Below the pieces are notes generated by a model. That model did no database searches, was not told where the DNA came from, and was given only the letters and a program-made list of their open reading frames with translations. From contig VCMS01000047.1 in NCBI GenBank assembly GCA_022539475.1, positions 124,001 to 188,000 of the forward strand: 64,000 nucleotides of DNA. Reading direction: 5' to 3'. The number at the start of each line of letters is the position of its first letter. Position 1 is the stretch's first letter. Shown piece by piece: positions 1-10,718 of the stretch. The position numbers and the translations under genes are program-made. This DNA is from Gracilaria domingensis (Eukaryota > Rhodophyta > Florideophyceae > Gracilariales > Gracilariaceae).

Positions 1-2150
1 AAACTGCTGTGCTGCGAGAGTGTTCCTGCCGCAGGCTGTGTAAAGCTTCGGTGTGGTGCAATGGACCCGGTAGGATCAAGACTTGAGTACGGCACGCTCA
101 TTCCGTCCGCCGTGGACGTCCCTTTTTTTGAGAAACGGACTGGTAGATTTGTGGACTCTGTAAGACATGTTGTTTGCTGCGAATCTTTCACAAGAGCACC
201 GTTCTTTAGCGATACTCCCGGAAACCTTGGGGACATAGGCCGGTATGGTTCTGGTCCATTTCTTACTCCACCGTTCATCTTCGAATGCGGAGCGTTGGTG
301 GATGATAGAGGCGGTCGGTAATTTGCATATGGTACAGGTGAATTCTTTTCCAAAGCTCCAGAAACAAACGAGGATACATCACTACCAATAACGTTAGCAT
401 TGGGATCCATTTCCTGCGAAGATACACTCATAGGGTTGGCTTTGTGGAGGAGTGGCGATGGTCCGGAATCTGACCTAGAGCCCCTCCCATAGGTAGAACT
501 GGATAAATCTGAGCTAATTCGGCTAGTGACTTGATCTGCGCTATCCGCACTTGGCATTCTTTGCATCGTTCCATGTGCCTTGGCTCCGGAGGCTGCCTGA
601 TCTATTATGGAAGGTATATTGGCCTTGTTCATCGCTGAGTGCAGAACATTGTCGGGCAATTGTTGTAATCCGGTTCGTCGAGGTCGATCTTTCCTAGGCG
701 AAACCTCCTTTGGACGGTCTACTACTCGGGGCCGATCGGCCCTAGGTCGATCTTCTTTGCGCTTTTCATGCTTCGTTTGTTCATTTCGAGAGCGAGTAGA
801 TTTCGATGAAGACCTACCCGCGCTAGAACGATCAGATCGATTTCGGTCCGAACGGGAACGATCCGAGTGAGATTGATCTGGTCGCGGGCGGTCGTCACTC
901 TTCTCGGACCGGGGACGGTGAGGGCGAGTAGAAGAGTTCTTCGAACTATCAGTCATCAACGTATGTGACTTTCCATGATGGTTGTCTTTTCTCTTCGCGG
1001 CATGGGCAGATGCGTGCTTTTCTGCATTTGAAGTTTTCGTTGCCGGTCTTTGAAATACGATACGATTCTTGTTCGCGCGTTGAGCTTCGGCCTTCACCTC
1101 CTTCGTAGATGTAGTGTGCTTCGTAATTTTCGGCCCCTCACGTCTGCGACCATTACCACTCGCACGACGATCTCTAGATTTTGACCGCTCTCGCGAGAGA
1201 ATACTCTTAGCCAAGAAATTCCACGACGAGCGGGTATTATGATGCTTGTCCGTAGAGGAGCGAATACTTCTTTCAAAGCTGTGGGTATGAGATCTGCTGC
1301 CTGTCTGCTTGGAATGTACAGAATCAGCAATATTTCGCACACGGGGCGTAGCAGCACGGCGATTCGAAGCTGGTGCAGCCTGTACATTTTCCCGTGTGGC
1401 ATGCGAATTACTCACAGAAGGAACGGCTACAGAACGAGCTGTAGTGTCCGAACAAAACAACCATTGCCATAAAGAGCGTCTCTTTTTGGTCATAGACGGC
1501 AGAAAAGAACCAAAAAGAGGACGGTGAGGATGATGCTCGCGGACGGCACGAGAAGAGCGGACATTCGAGCGGTGAGATGAATGGTGGTGAGTTGGAATCG
1601 GCGCTTTGGTTCGAAGCATGGCCGAAGAAGTGTTTCTCAACTGCGGGAATTGCGGGGTGTTCATGGACGACAGCAAATCATCAACAACGGCATCCTCATC
1701 GACAGACTCTGACAAAGCGGGTGGATACCTGAAATGCTGTGCGGTATCATAGTCAGACGGCGAGTTAGAATGCGTCAGGGAGGCGCGACGCGGCAGGAAA
1801 ATGGGTTGTTGAGTGGCATGTAGAAGTGAAGGTCGTTCAGAAGGAGCGGTGCGTAAGGTTGACAACGACAGATAACTGGATGTATCTGACCACATTGACG
1901 ATTCCGAACCCAAAGACGGGGCGAATTCAAAGGATCGAGGCGCCTGGAAAAGCGGAGTGGAGGCATCTGTTGCCCATACCCTCGCAAAGCGATAGTTTGC
2001 GGGCGAGAAGGCGGGGGCGTGGGTGTTGGGGACGAACCTTGGAATGACGGCGGTGCCCCTTTGACTGGGTTTACGCAGCTGATAGATAACATAAGGATCA
2101 GTTGCTGTGGGCTCTGCCTGAGAGGGTTGAGAAGGCGCGGAGGAAGACAT
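1..2150 (-). CDS. Large disordered Ser/Arg-rich protein, N-terminal part (runs off left edge)
   Basis: The minus strand is open without a stop from an ATG at 2148-2150 to the left edge, about 716 codons. The protein starts MSSSAPSQPSQAEPTATDPY and is rich in Ser, Pro, Arg, His and Asp. Around residues 390-480 there are many RS, RD and SDR dipeptides, as in SR-like or nuclear low-complexity proteins. I see no folded domain, membrane segment or signal peptide in this part. The other-strand frames here are short, and the composition is steady along this one frame, which supports it as coding. A domain may lie beyond the left edge. The function is not recognised. Confidence 0.7.
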   Translation of the reverse strand, partial: MSSSAPSQPSQAEPTATDPYVIYQLRKPSQRGTAVIPRFVPNTHAPAFSPANYRFARVWATDASTPLFQAPRSFEFAPSLGSESSMWSDTSSYLSLSTLRTAPSERPSLLHATQQPIFLPRRASLTHSNSPSDYDTAQHFRYPPALSESVDEDAVVDDLLSSMNTPQFPQLRNTSSAMLRTKAPIPTHHHSSHRSNVRSSRAVREHHPHRPLFGSFLPSMTKKRRSLWQWLFCSDTTARSVAVPSVSNSHATRENVQAAPASNRRAATPRVRNIADSVHSKQTGSRSHTHSFERSIRSSTDKHHNTRSSWNFLAKSILSRERSKSRDRRASGNGRRREGPKITKHTTSTKEVKAEAQRANKNRIVFQRPATKTSNAEKHASAHAAKRKDNHHGKSHTLMTDSSKNSSTRPHRPRSEKSDDRPRPDQSHSDRSRSDRNRSDRSSAGRSSSKSTRSRNEQTKHEKRKEDRPRADRPRVVDRPKEVSPRKDRPRRTGLQQLPDNVLHSAMNKANIPSIIDQAASGAKAHGTMQRMPSADSADQVTSRISSDLSSSTYGRGSRSDSGPSPLLHKANPMSVSSQEMDPNANVIGSDVSSFVSGALEKNSPVPYANYRPPLSSTNAPHSKMNGGVRNGPEPYRPMSPRFPGVSLKNGALVKDSQQTTCLTESTNLPVRFSKKGTSTADGMSVPYSSLDPTGSIAPHRSFTQPAAGTLSQHSS

Positions 2151-2981
2151 TTTGCATTATCGTAGCCGAGAACGAAGCGAGGTTGAAAGAATGTGCGGCG
2201 GCTTGAGCGAGTGTGGGAGATACGGGGAGTGGCGACGTGGAACGCAAAACGTGAGTCAGAGCAAAACACGAGCAAAAATGTGCGGGGGTGGGTGCGGAGT
2301 CTCGAAAGAAGCGAGCGTGGGTGAGGCAATGTGATCTTTCAACAAATGCGAGCAGTGATGTAGAGCGCGAATAACGACGTCGCCGCGCGCCGGAGGGGGT
2401 GGGTATAACCTCGCACAGCGATTGCGTGTAATCGCGGTAACAAACCAAGGCGGTAGCGGCGCCAGCAAGAAAGTAGCGCGCGCAGAAGCACCCGCAGCAG
2501 CTTGTGCGGCCCCCGCTTTGAAGCAATCACGCAAAAGACGTCGCCAAAAAGCAAAGCAACAGCAAGCAAACTTTCAAAAGGCGGCGCGCGACGAAGAAGT
2601 GTGCACAAACGCAAACAGCACCGCCGACACACGACGCGATGTGCACAGCCTTGTCGCGCGCGTATACGCGCTCAACAAGCGCTCAACATCCGCGCCGCCG
2701 CGCTTGCGCACACGCGTCGCGCACACGCGCCGCACAATCGCCGACAACGTAGCAGAAAACTGGCGCAAAATGGCGCAGCGACACAGATTCGCCACTCGCC
2801 CCATACACGTATCACAGCGCGTGCCGTGAATCGAGCCGTTTTGCGCAGGCACGGCGCGCTTACACTATCGAGACTGGCCGATGATGAGCAGTCGCCGCTG
2901 CGCCGCCCGCGCGCGCCAGTTTATCTTTAAAGCGCCCATTCAAATTTTTGAAAGCTGGCGATATCCTTCTCTTTCCGTAGA
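2151..2981. promoter_or_regulatory. GC-rich promoter island upstream of the Ser/Arg-rich gene
   Basis: There is no convincing gene here. About 2340-2930 is very rich in CpG, with many GCGC words and a doubled GGCGCAAAATGGCGC-type motif near 2760-2780 that resembles E2F half-sites. Short alternating pyrimidine-purine runs occur near 2700-2735. Several overlapping frames are open only because of the base composition. The island lies upstream of the minus-strand start at 2150. Confidence 0.4.
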
Positions 2982-4461
2982 TCAACCGTAGCATCGGATC
3001 GTTTCCATCGCGCCTTTCTCTGCGCTCTGTCCACCTTTCTCCAGGTATCTGTTCCACACCAATTCACAAACGTCAGAATCTCTTTCCTCCGCACCACCGC
3101 ATCGCGTCGCGTCTTTTCCTTGTACGTACCGTTGGTGATAACTCTCAGCCAGGTAGAACGCCACATCCGTTGCGTCTTTCACTTCCACAACCACCGGCTG
3201 TCCCAATCGCTCGCTGGCTTTCTGACACGATACATGAGCCGCTTCAAGTTGGCGATCGTCCAAGCAGTAGATTCCACTTCGATATTGACTTCCGACCTAT
3301 ACCATTCAGATCCGCAGGAGTTGCTTCCACGTTAGCCACAATTGAACAAAAACGCCAACGCCACAAAACAAAGAAAAGAATATGCGAAACAACCTACATC
3401 ATTTCCCACTTGATTAAGTGTCAACGCCCATCTGCCAAGTCGCTCCCAGAACAATTCTAACAACTCTTCATAGCTTACAACTGATTCATCGTAGTCTACG
3501 GCCACAGCTTCTACGTGTCCGCTTGTGCCGGAGCAAACTTGTTCGTATGATGGATTCACTAGTGTTCCTTGTGTGTATCCCACCTTGGTGCTAATCACTC
3601 CTTTCACTCTCTGAAACGCAAGCTCAGCTCCTGTAACGAGAAAAAAAAACCCCAGTTAGCAAACGCGTCTACGCTCATACCGCCACCGCCAGGGGTGCAC
3701 GCAACCACCGTAAAAACTTACCCCAGAAACAACCAAGTCCGAATATGATGCGTTTCAATCCTTCTTGCACGGGTTGCAAAACAGGTTCAAAGAAGCTTAC
3801 AAGCTGCATATCAAAAGTCAACGCTTTTCCGGCCAGCTCATGATTCGCATCTAGTCGCACTTCCTTCTCATTTACATCTACCACACAGCCTCTCATACCA
3901 TTTGACAGAGGTACCCGATCTCCCACCTTCAGTTTCATTTCCTTCGGTATACTCGCTGCAGAAATGCTTATAATCAGCTCATCAGATCGTTGTCCATATG
4001 CCCGTTCAGCCTCGATTCGAGAACGCCGAGATGCGCCCACGCGCAGACCCCGTACAGCCTGTTTTTTTTCAGTGAATTTGTTAGAGTTTAAAGTTTATAC
4101 TGTATAATGCGTCTCTTTTGTTGATCTGGGTACGTACATCATCGAATCCTCGGATCACGGTGCCCGCTCCAATCACAAAGTTGAGAGGCTCCCCCCCTCT
4201 GGAAGAGTCAAACTCAGTTCCGTCATCCAGGAAGCCCGTGTAGTGCACATTTACAGAGTCACCATCCGCCGCAATCCTCATTGTAGCATTGCCCTGATTT
4301 TGCACTTTGCTTCTGCTGGAAATCGAAGCAACTCGCTGTTGGGTCTTACTTAATCTGTAACGCAATGATGAAAATGACGTAATCGCACCCTGTTGCTTCA
4401 CTCCGAGGAGAAATGAATTCCCTCGGACACTTACGGCTGGTATGAACGTCGCAAACTTCAT
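2982..4461 (-). CDS. Plastid FKBP(SlyD-type)-MsrA fusion protein, five exons
   Basis: Exons on the minus strand: 4461-4138, 4058-3722, 3630-3398, 3296-3130 and 3048-2982. All introns are GT-AG (79, 91, 101 and 81 bp) with starts GTACGT, GTAAGT, GTAGGT, GTACGT. The joined frame is 376 codons including stop. Residues 1-60 look like a plastid transit peptide. Residues about 61-212 are a SlyD-like FKBP prolyl isomerase (VHYTGFLDDGTEFDSS, then GFDDAVRGLRVG, then the NHELAGKALTF motif of the insert domain). Residues about 213-375 are methionine-S-sulfoxide reductase A: GCFWG with the catalytic Cys near 218, VGYTQG, CSGTSGH, QYRSGIY and the plant-type C-terminal IRCYG with a recycling Cys. Intron 2 splits the Gly codon of GCFWG. 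The protein would repair oxidised Met and assist folding, probably in the plastid. Both domains look complete. Confidence 0.88.
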
Positions 4462-5057
4462 GCTTGCAAGGCCAAGACGACTAGATGTGCCGTTGATGAT
4501 GATGGTGGTGGCCCTTTATCCAATTCTGAAGGGTTCTTCTCTACGACGGTCGTCCTACGACTGTCACACCGCTTTAGGCTGCTACTGCCGTATGCTGGTA
4601 ACTGTGGGGTCGAGATTCTCGAAATGATGCACTGATCTTGCGTTAAAGCGGAATTGAGATATAACCTTCTGAACTACGTGTAGATAGATACGGCTATGGA
4701 TCTGCCTACGCTAGAAAACCTCCGAAATAGTCTAAATGTTCCTAAAGGGCTATCCTTATATCCCGAAGTGTGTGGCCGCAAGCAATTTCGGATGTTCTGA
4801 CACTGACCTGACGATGCTAACGGACGCCTACGTGGACACTACGTGTACACGTTAGTATAGCTGACGTCTTGATGATAATTCTACGAATGCTGACGTTCAT
4901 GTCAGCTCTTGGTAGAAGACTATCACGCCCAACAATCAGAAGCTGGCGTACCTTGAAGACTACTCGCAATTTGTTAACGCTTGGTCCCGGTCTGAATGTG
5001 TTCACGCTCTATTAAGAAAAGATCACAGGCAGTGCCGCCTTCATCCATCTTGCTCAC
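4462..5057. promoter_or_regulatory. Divergent promoter region, FKBP-MsrA / VPS53
   Basis: This 596-bp gap separates two outward-facing starts. No gene is visible. It holds a TGACGTC bZIP-type word at 4862-4868 and an inverted repeat GCTGAC-GTTCAT-GTCAGC at 4889-4906 that overlaps a second TGACGT. The regulatory role is inferred only from position and motif. Confidence 0.35.
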
Positions 5058-7571
5058 ATGAGTCGCTCAACTTTTCGCCGGGAAGAGCAAATTTTGCCGT
5101 TAAACCCACAACCAGCAGATCTTCCCGAGCTTGAACAAATCTCCGCTTTGAACATTCCGCTCGATGGACCAATCGATGTTTCATCTTATCTCAATAATCG
5201 TTTCCCCTCCGAACAACAACTCAATGCCAACCTGACTAACTTTTTAGATCAGATAGATGGCGCATTATATCGCCTGGACACCCAACTCTCATCTCTTATG
5301 GACCGTCATCGAAACGATACGAATCCTGTCAATGAGAATGTGCAGACTACACTCTCTTCTCTTTCAACAGCCGAATCGTCACTCTCTGAGCTGAGACAAG
5401 CTGCTGAAACAGCTACCAAGAGTCTGACAGATGCGCTAGAACCGGCGACTCCGATATACACGGCCTTGGAGAACACCACTGCTACGTCAAAGGCCATGGA
5501 AGCACTAATCACCCTCGATGACGCTGTAGCAAAGCTAGAGCATGCGGCCACTTCAACTTCGCTTGACAACATCTCTGGTCACCTTCATGTGTTCACCGCT
5601 GTACGCGAACCACTGGCTGTCTTCGAATCTCAGCCAGCACCAAAACAACTGTCACAATTACGTGCTCGAGCCGCCGTTGCCACAGAAACACTGCGATCCA
5701 CTGTACTCACTGAGTTCAAGCGATACTCTGATGTGTTGTCCGTGGCAACCTCGTCTTCTCCGAAAGTGGACTCTGCGGTAAATCGATTACATACGGCGTG
5801 TCTGGTTGCAGAGGCTATGGGATCAACAGTTCGCGCAGAACTACTGGGGTCATACATCAAATCTCGGAAGGCGGCCTTTCGAGCAGCGTTTGAGATGGAT
5901 AAGAGCGGTTTTGCTGGCGTTGATAAACGATTTGCTTGGCTGCGAAAAGAACTGCGAGTCAATTGGGCGCGACTGGGGGGCGAAAAAGTTGATAGAGGTT
6001 GGGGCAGAGTGTTCCCAAACGAATGGGGCGTTGCAAGACGAGTTGCTGAAGGTATCGTAGCAGAACTAAGAGAATGGACATCGCAAACGCTGGATATTGG
6101 CGCTGACAGAGACGTAGCTATCATGATTCGTGCCCTGAGTAAGACGAAAGAATTCGAAATTGAGCTAGACCGTCGTTTTGGAGCAAAAGGAAACGCTTCC
6201 TTTGTGGGCATGATAAGCGAGAGTTTCGGGCCGTGGATGGGGGCTTATGTTAACCAAGAGGATGAACATTTGAAAATTGTACTTGACGAACTGCTACGGG
6301 ATGAGACGTGGCTTTGCGAAGACAGCACAGTTCTCAAGTCTGGTACCGAGCTATTCCTTGTTATCAAGAAATCTATGCGAACATGCGCATCGTTGGATGT
6401 TCGGCAGCCGTTGTTTTCGTTGCATCGTGTGTTCCGGAGGCATCTTTCATCTTATGCTTCAGCGCTTGTTAAGCGCTTACCAGGTTTTCGCGAAAACCCC
6501 TTAGCAGACAGTACGAACCCCAACGAGTATGATCGGAAGATGCGGCAAGCTTGTGCGATTGTTAATACCGCTGAGTATTGTTCTACTACAGTTGAGCAGT
6601 TGGAAGAAAGCTTGCGTCGAACAGTGGAACAGGCATTCATGACTGATATTGATCTCTCTGCAGAGAGAGAAAAGTTTTCGGCCGTTGCGGCAAAGGGTGT
6701 GCAGTCGATAGTGTCGCTTATTGATGAGGACTTGGAAATAGACTTGAAGGCAATGTCATCGCAGAACTGGGCAACTTGGCCTGAAGTTGGTGATACGAGC
6801 ACGTGGGCTCAGAGCATGAGCGCCAAGTTGACCGCTGCGGCAAATGACCTTGTTAAATCGCTCGAGAAACATCATTTCAGGTTTCTCTTGGAGAAGCTTG
6901 CTGTATCATTTCTTTCTCGATACAGAAAGCATATATACGCGTGTGAGTTGATGAACAATTTCGGAGCCCAACAGATTCTTCTTGATTCCTCTACGCTGAA
7001 GTCTACGCTACTAGGCTTACCGAAATCAGTGAGCGCGGCTGTGCCTTCAGCCTTTGTGAAACAAGTAAATCGCGAAATGGGGAATATTGAAGCAGTGCTG
7101 AAGGTGATTCTGGCACCTCTTGACGTCAGCGTGGATACGTATGTAGCTCTTGTGCCAAATGGAACAGCTGAAGACTTTCAGAAGATTCTTGAGATTAAGG
7201 GTCTTCGTCGCGCAGAGGCCGCCCCGCTCGTTTTGAATTATTCTCGGAGAATAGGTCCGTCACAGAGACTGAAGTCAAATAGAAGCACCCCTTCTTCACC
7301 AAGAATGAGTCTGCAAAATCGCTCACCAATCTCAGCAAGCGTGCCAACTTCAAAGCCAGAATTGCTTGATGTCAACCCGAATGCGCCAGAGAGCGCGGCT
7401 GAAAACCAGAGCGCGGCGGTTGGCTCCATGATATCTTTGTTCGATAGACTAGGGTCATCGCTTAAAGAATCGGGCATAACAGATCGTATTGATCAGGTCA
7501 GTTCACATTTCGAATCTACAACCGATAGATTAAAGAAGGAAGCAGCAGCCCGAGGTTTTCGATTTGGTTAA
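5058..7571 (+). CDS. VPS53: VPS53, GARP/EARP tethering complex subunit
   Basis: This is an intronless 837-residue protein, close to the usual length of VPS53. The N-terminal part matches the Vps53_N family: a segment with YLNNRFPSEQQL near residue 45, then long alpha-helical coiled-coil stretches, including the region around LDDAVAKLEHA and the following HLHVF segment near 170-190. The rest is helical, as in CATCHR-family tethers, and the last 120 residues are Ser-rich and probably flexible. VPS53 with VPS51, VPS52 and VPS54 tethers endosome-derived vesicles at the trans-Golgi. The start ATG at 5058 is the first in the frame, and the conserved block begins soon after it. The gene is convergent with the decarboxylase gene, with 197 bp between the stops. 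Confidence 0.85.
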   Translation: MSRSTFRREEQILPLNPQPADLPELEQISALNIPLDGPIDVSSYLNNRFPSEQQLNANLTNFLDQIDGALYRLDTQLSSLMDRHRNDTNPVNENVQTTLSSLSTAESSLSELRQAAETATKSLTDALEPATPIYTALENTTATSKAMEALITLDDAVAKLEHAATSTSLDNISGHLHVFTAVREPLAVFESQPAPKQLSQLRARAAVATETLRSTVLTEFKRYSDVLSVATSSSPKVDSAVNRLHTACLVAEAMGSTVRAELLGSYIKSRKAAFRAAFEMDKSGFAGVDKRFAWLRKELRVNWARLGGEKVDRGWGRVFPNEWGVARRVAEGIVAELREWTSQTLDIGADRDVAIMIRALSKTKEFEIELDRRFGAKGNASFVGMISESFGPWMGAYVNQEDEHLKIVLDELLRDETWLCEDSTVLKSGTELFLVIKKSMRTCASLDVRQPLFSLHRVFRRHLSSYASALVKRLPGFRENPLADSTNPNEYDRKMRQACAIVNTAEYCSTTVEQLEESLRRTVEQAFMTDIDLSAEREKFSAVAAKGVQSIVSLIDEDLEIDLKAMSSQNWATWPEVGDTSTWAQSMSAKLTAAANDLVKSLEKHHFRFLLEKLAVSFLSRYRKHIYACELMNNFGAQQILLDSSTLKSTLLGLPKSVSAAVPSAFVKQVNREMGNIEAVLKVILAPLDVSVDTYVALVPNGTAEDFQKILEIKGLRRAEAAPLVLNYSRRIGPSQRLKSNRSTPSSPRMSLQNRSPISASVPTSKPELLDVNPNAPESAAENQSAAVGSMISLFDRLGSSLKESGITDRIDQVSSHFESTTDRLKKEAAARGFRFG

Positions 7572-7768
7572 CAGTACTGGTTCGATGCTTGGTGCAGACG
7601 CCGGGAATCTGCTTCTGACATCAGAATGGAGTATCGCAAGAGGTCGCAACGATATGGGTTACACGAGTCGCCCCAATCTTATCAGTTTTCGCTTGTGTTT
7701 GAGTATAATCTAACTTTGGTTTAACTCTGCAACGACGCAGTTTGAAGGAAAAGACCAAATCTTTCTTG

Positions 7769-8869
7769 TCACCATGCTCGTCTGAATTTCACGCGTGACG
7801 GTGACCCTTTTTCTGTTTTCGAGCCACGCGATTCAGGCTTGAGGTCATGAGAAGGCGAGCCCTCTACGGTAATTAGACTTTGCCCCAGCTTCACAGAGTC
7901 ACCAGATTTGACTGCAAATCGTAGGCCATCCTCTGGAGCCTCGAATAGAAGTACAAGAGCAGATCCTAGACGGAAATGACCAAGTGGGTCACCTCTCTCC
8001 AGACTTTTGTCTTCTTCAAAGGCTTGTATCGCAACTTGACCGATACTCGGAAGCAGTCGAGGTTTAAATGATTCGCCATCCACATCAAGAGCGATGGATC
8101 CCCTTCCAGCAGCACCGACGGCTGTCATGGCAAAAAAACCGTGAGCCCATCGGCCCGTTATGGCAACCCTTTCGTTTTGAGTGTAGAGATCTTCTATTTC
8201 TGGATTCATCCAAAGCAAATAACCTTCTATGTTTCTTCTGTTCTTCACAATCCATTTTGCAGGAGAAACAAACCGATGGCAGTGTTCTGGGCCAATATGA
8301 ATCAAGACGTACCATAGTCTAGATCCGCTTTCCTTTCGATCTGCTACGTCCACAGATGTCACGGCTAATGGTTCCCTCTCACTTGCGCCCATAAGGTCAC
8401 GAATTCTGTACTTTACGCCCTTAACATCAATCGCACCATATGCTCCAACAGGTCCAGCCGCGACTACGTGACCGTCGCAAGGCACAATCAGATCTCCAAC
8501 TCTGTCGATTGGTCGCAGTTCTTTTCGAATTCCCCGAGCGAAGAACTCCGCCAGTGATCGAAATTCCTCCAGACTTCTATCTGCTTCGGATACATTGCAT
8601 CCCACGACAGAACAGTAACGAGAATATGTTACATCCCTAAGTGGACGAGGAATTGGTACCGAAGCAGCATAATGAGCTGCAATTCCAATCGCATTTAGTG
8701 GAACGGCGCGAAGAGCCTTTGCATCCTTCGACACTCTTGGGCCTTCTTTCGAGTGAGCAGCAGCAAGCGCACCGAAACCGATTCCCGTCCCCAGCAAAAG
8801 CAAACGCCCAAGAGTTTTCCCATACATGTGGAAAGCTGTCTTCTTCCTAAGCCTCATTTCCGACTGCAT
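7769..8869 (-). CDS. PSD1: Phosphatidylserine decarboxylase, PSD1-type
   Basis: A 366-residue protein from the ATG at 8869; the frame extends upstream only to a TTG. It converts phosphatidylserine to phosphatidylethanolamine. Near the N-terminus a hydrophobic segment (LLLLGTGIGFGALAAA) follows basic residues, consistent with a mitochondrial inner-membrane anchor. Family signs are SLAEFFARGIRKELRP, the CDGHV block carrying the catalytic Asp, HCHRFVSP with the conserved His, and LGSA near residues 301-304. In this family self-cleavage between Gly and Ser creates the pyruvoyl cofactor. The common form is LGST; the fourth position is Ala here, but the Ser is intact, so the enzyme is probably active. 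ALG6 lies 178 bp upstream on the same strand. Confidence 0.9.
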   Translation of the reverse strand: MQSEMRLRKKTAFHMYGKTLGRLLLLGTGIGFGALAAAHSKEGPRVSKDAKALRAVPLNAIGIAAHYAASVPIPRPLRDVTYSRYCSVVGCNVSEADRSLEEFRSLAEFFARGIRKELRPIDRVGDLIVPCDGHVVAAGPVGAYGAIDVKGVKYRIRDLMGASEREPLAVTSVDVADRKESGSRLWYVLIHIGPEHCHRFVSPAKWIVKNRRNIEGYLLWMNPEIEDLYTQNERVAITGRWAHGFFAMTAVGAAGRGSIALDVDGESFKPRLLPSIGQVAIQAFEEDKSLERGDPLGHFRLGSALVLLFEAPEDGLRFAVKSGDSVKLGQSLITVEGSPSHDLKPESRGSKTEKGSPSRVKFRRAW

Positions 8870-9047
8870 ACCAGTGACAATACTTGTTAAGAGTTTCAAG
8901 GGGTACAAAAAGATAGAAAACGAGATTTAACGAGATTGTCAGAGTTGTTACTTCTTAAGCTCTCCTCGGCCACTGTACCTAAGTGGGCATGAGAATATCG
9001 ATCCAACTCGCGACAGCTTGATCGCTCCCAGGAGGATGTAGGTACTT

Positions 9048-10718
9048 TTAGTATAGAAACACGTATCGGATGGAAAGAGCGTAGATCCCTATGAAATGCA
9101 CGCACGCAAATGTTGTGTTGAGCAGCACGAGGATATCTGGTGCGAAAGACGGGGGAGTAACGAAAATAAGAGCAAAATTCAAACATAGACCCGTGATGAT
9201 GCTCGTCCAAGCCCCGAGAGAAATCCACTTGGCGTATTGGTTTTCAAGAACGTCTGCGTTTTTCTTTGAAGTTGCAGTGAAAGATAATACGGATGCGTGG
9301 ATCGCAATAGTAGCGAGATAAGCCAGCCCTGATCCTTCTCGAAAAAGCAGGGGAAACATGGAAAAGACAGCCGCGAATGACATCCATGCAGAGAGTCGCG
9401 GAAACTTCTCATGTAACACGGCCATTGGGATAAGCGGAATGAGGATTTGCTTTTCGTGCACTTGAAAGGAGAACAGAAAAAAACTTAAAGCACATCCAAA
9501 TGTGGCGAGAAGAAGTCTGGTTGCAGAAGGTTTCAAAGCCAGCGCCCAGCAAAAAGGGAAAGAAGATATGGCGGTGGCTACAACACAAAGCGCGATCAAA
9601 TTTTCGCTAGACACCCACTGCTTCGCTTTGATCAAGACGGAGATTGAGCACCAGATGTTTGCTACTTTATCTTCGTACAATCCTCTCGATATTGGAAAGA
9701 GACGGGCTATCACACCGAAAAGCGACTCGCTGTTGACAAGCCACGGAGCGAATACAAGGCCTGTAGTACATGCAATCGATGCAAGTATCTTACCAGCGTA
9801 CGTGATCGCCGTTATCACCCCATAGGATCCGAACAGTCGAAACATACGACCAACAAGGAGGCAAAAGATGGCAGGAACGTAATACAAAAGCATCTGTTTG
9901 AAGTAAATGCAGGCGCAAAATAAAGAGGAACCCAACACATCTTGCTCCTTCAAAAAGCACGCGAGCGACGCCATGAAGAGCCCTAGACTCACGTTGTTGT
10001 ACTGAAAGTGTGCGTGATCAATCATTACTAAAGCCGGCAGGCTGAGGCAAAAAGCTAATGATCTTAGAACATCCATGCTCTTTGAAAACAACAAATGGGA
10101 ATGATCTTCACCACCGTCACGCTGATAGACCACGGAAAGCAACAGAAGCAGTGATGGAAAGAACACGAGCACATCGGTGATTATCACACTGAGTCGCATT
10201 GCTGCGCGAAATGTCTCTGTCTCATATCCACGAGACTCATGTAGAGCAACTGCTGCAGGATCTACAATGGCTATGAACCAGCCTGTCAATAGCGAGGTAT
10301 AGGCAGAGAGTGGCGGATAGTCCAAGCCCCAGTACGTAAGATCATTATCGGTCGTGTTCCGATACCAGTCGCGTGCAGGGAGATTAACTGTGACCTCCAT
10401 CCAATGCCTCTGAGCTTCGAAGTCGCCATACGTAGGGGGCGTGTTCTCTCCTAGATTAGTTTGTTTCGCAACCAGTCAGACTTGGACGAAATGCTTGATG
10501 GCGCCGTTTTTGTCTTTTGGTCGCAGACTTGGATGTAACGCACCTGAGTACGGGTGAAAAGCGACAGCGGCGCGGAGTGCAATCGCAAAACAAAGGAGGG
10601 CATTTAAATGCCAGGTAGAAGGCGTCTTTTGGAGATACGTGCCATCTGAGTCACGTCTTGCTGAGCGCTGTGGGGTTTTGTCGGCTGAGATCTCAGAGTC
10701 GTTAGATATTTGGTTCAT
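9048..10718 (-). CDS. ALG6: ALG6, dolichyl-P-Glc: Man9GlcNAc2-PP-dolichol glucosyltransferase, two exons
   Basis: Exon 1 is 10718-10544 and exon 2 is 10450-9048. The 93-bp intron begins GTGCGT, ends CTAG and has an ACTAAT-like branch site near its 3' end. The joined protein has 525 residues. Splicing restores the luminal loop PYSGENTPPTYGDFEAQRHW, the hallmark of the ALG6/ALG8 family. It is followed by NLPARDWYRNTTDNDLTYWG, LDYPPLSAY, GHFQYN-like HAHFQYNNVSLG, GLYEDKVANIWCS and LSFFLFSFQVHEKQIL. These match ALG6 rather than ALG8. There are about ten membrane segments. It adds the first glucose to the lipid-linked oligosaccharide in the ER lumen, directly after ALG9 and ALG12 have finished the mannose arms. 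Confidence 0.92.
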
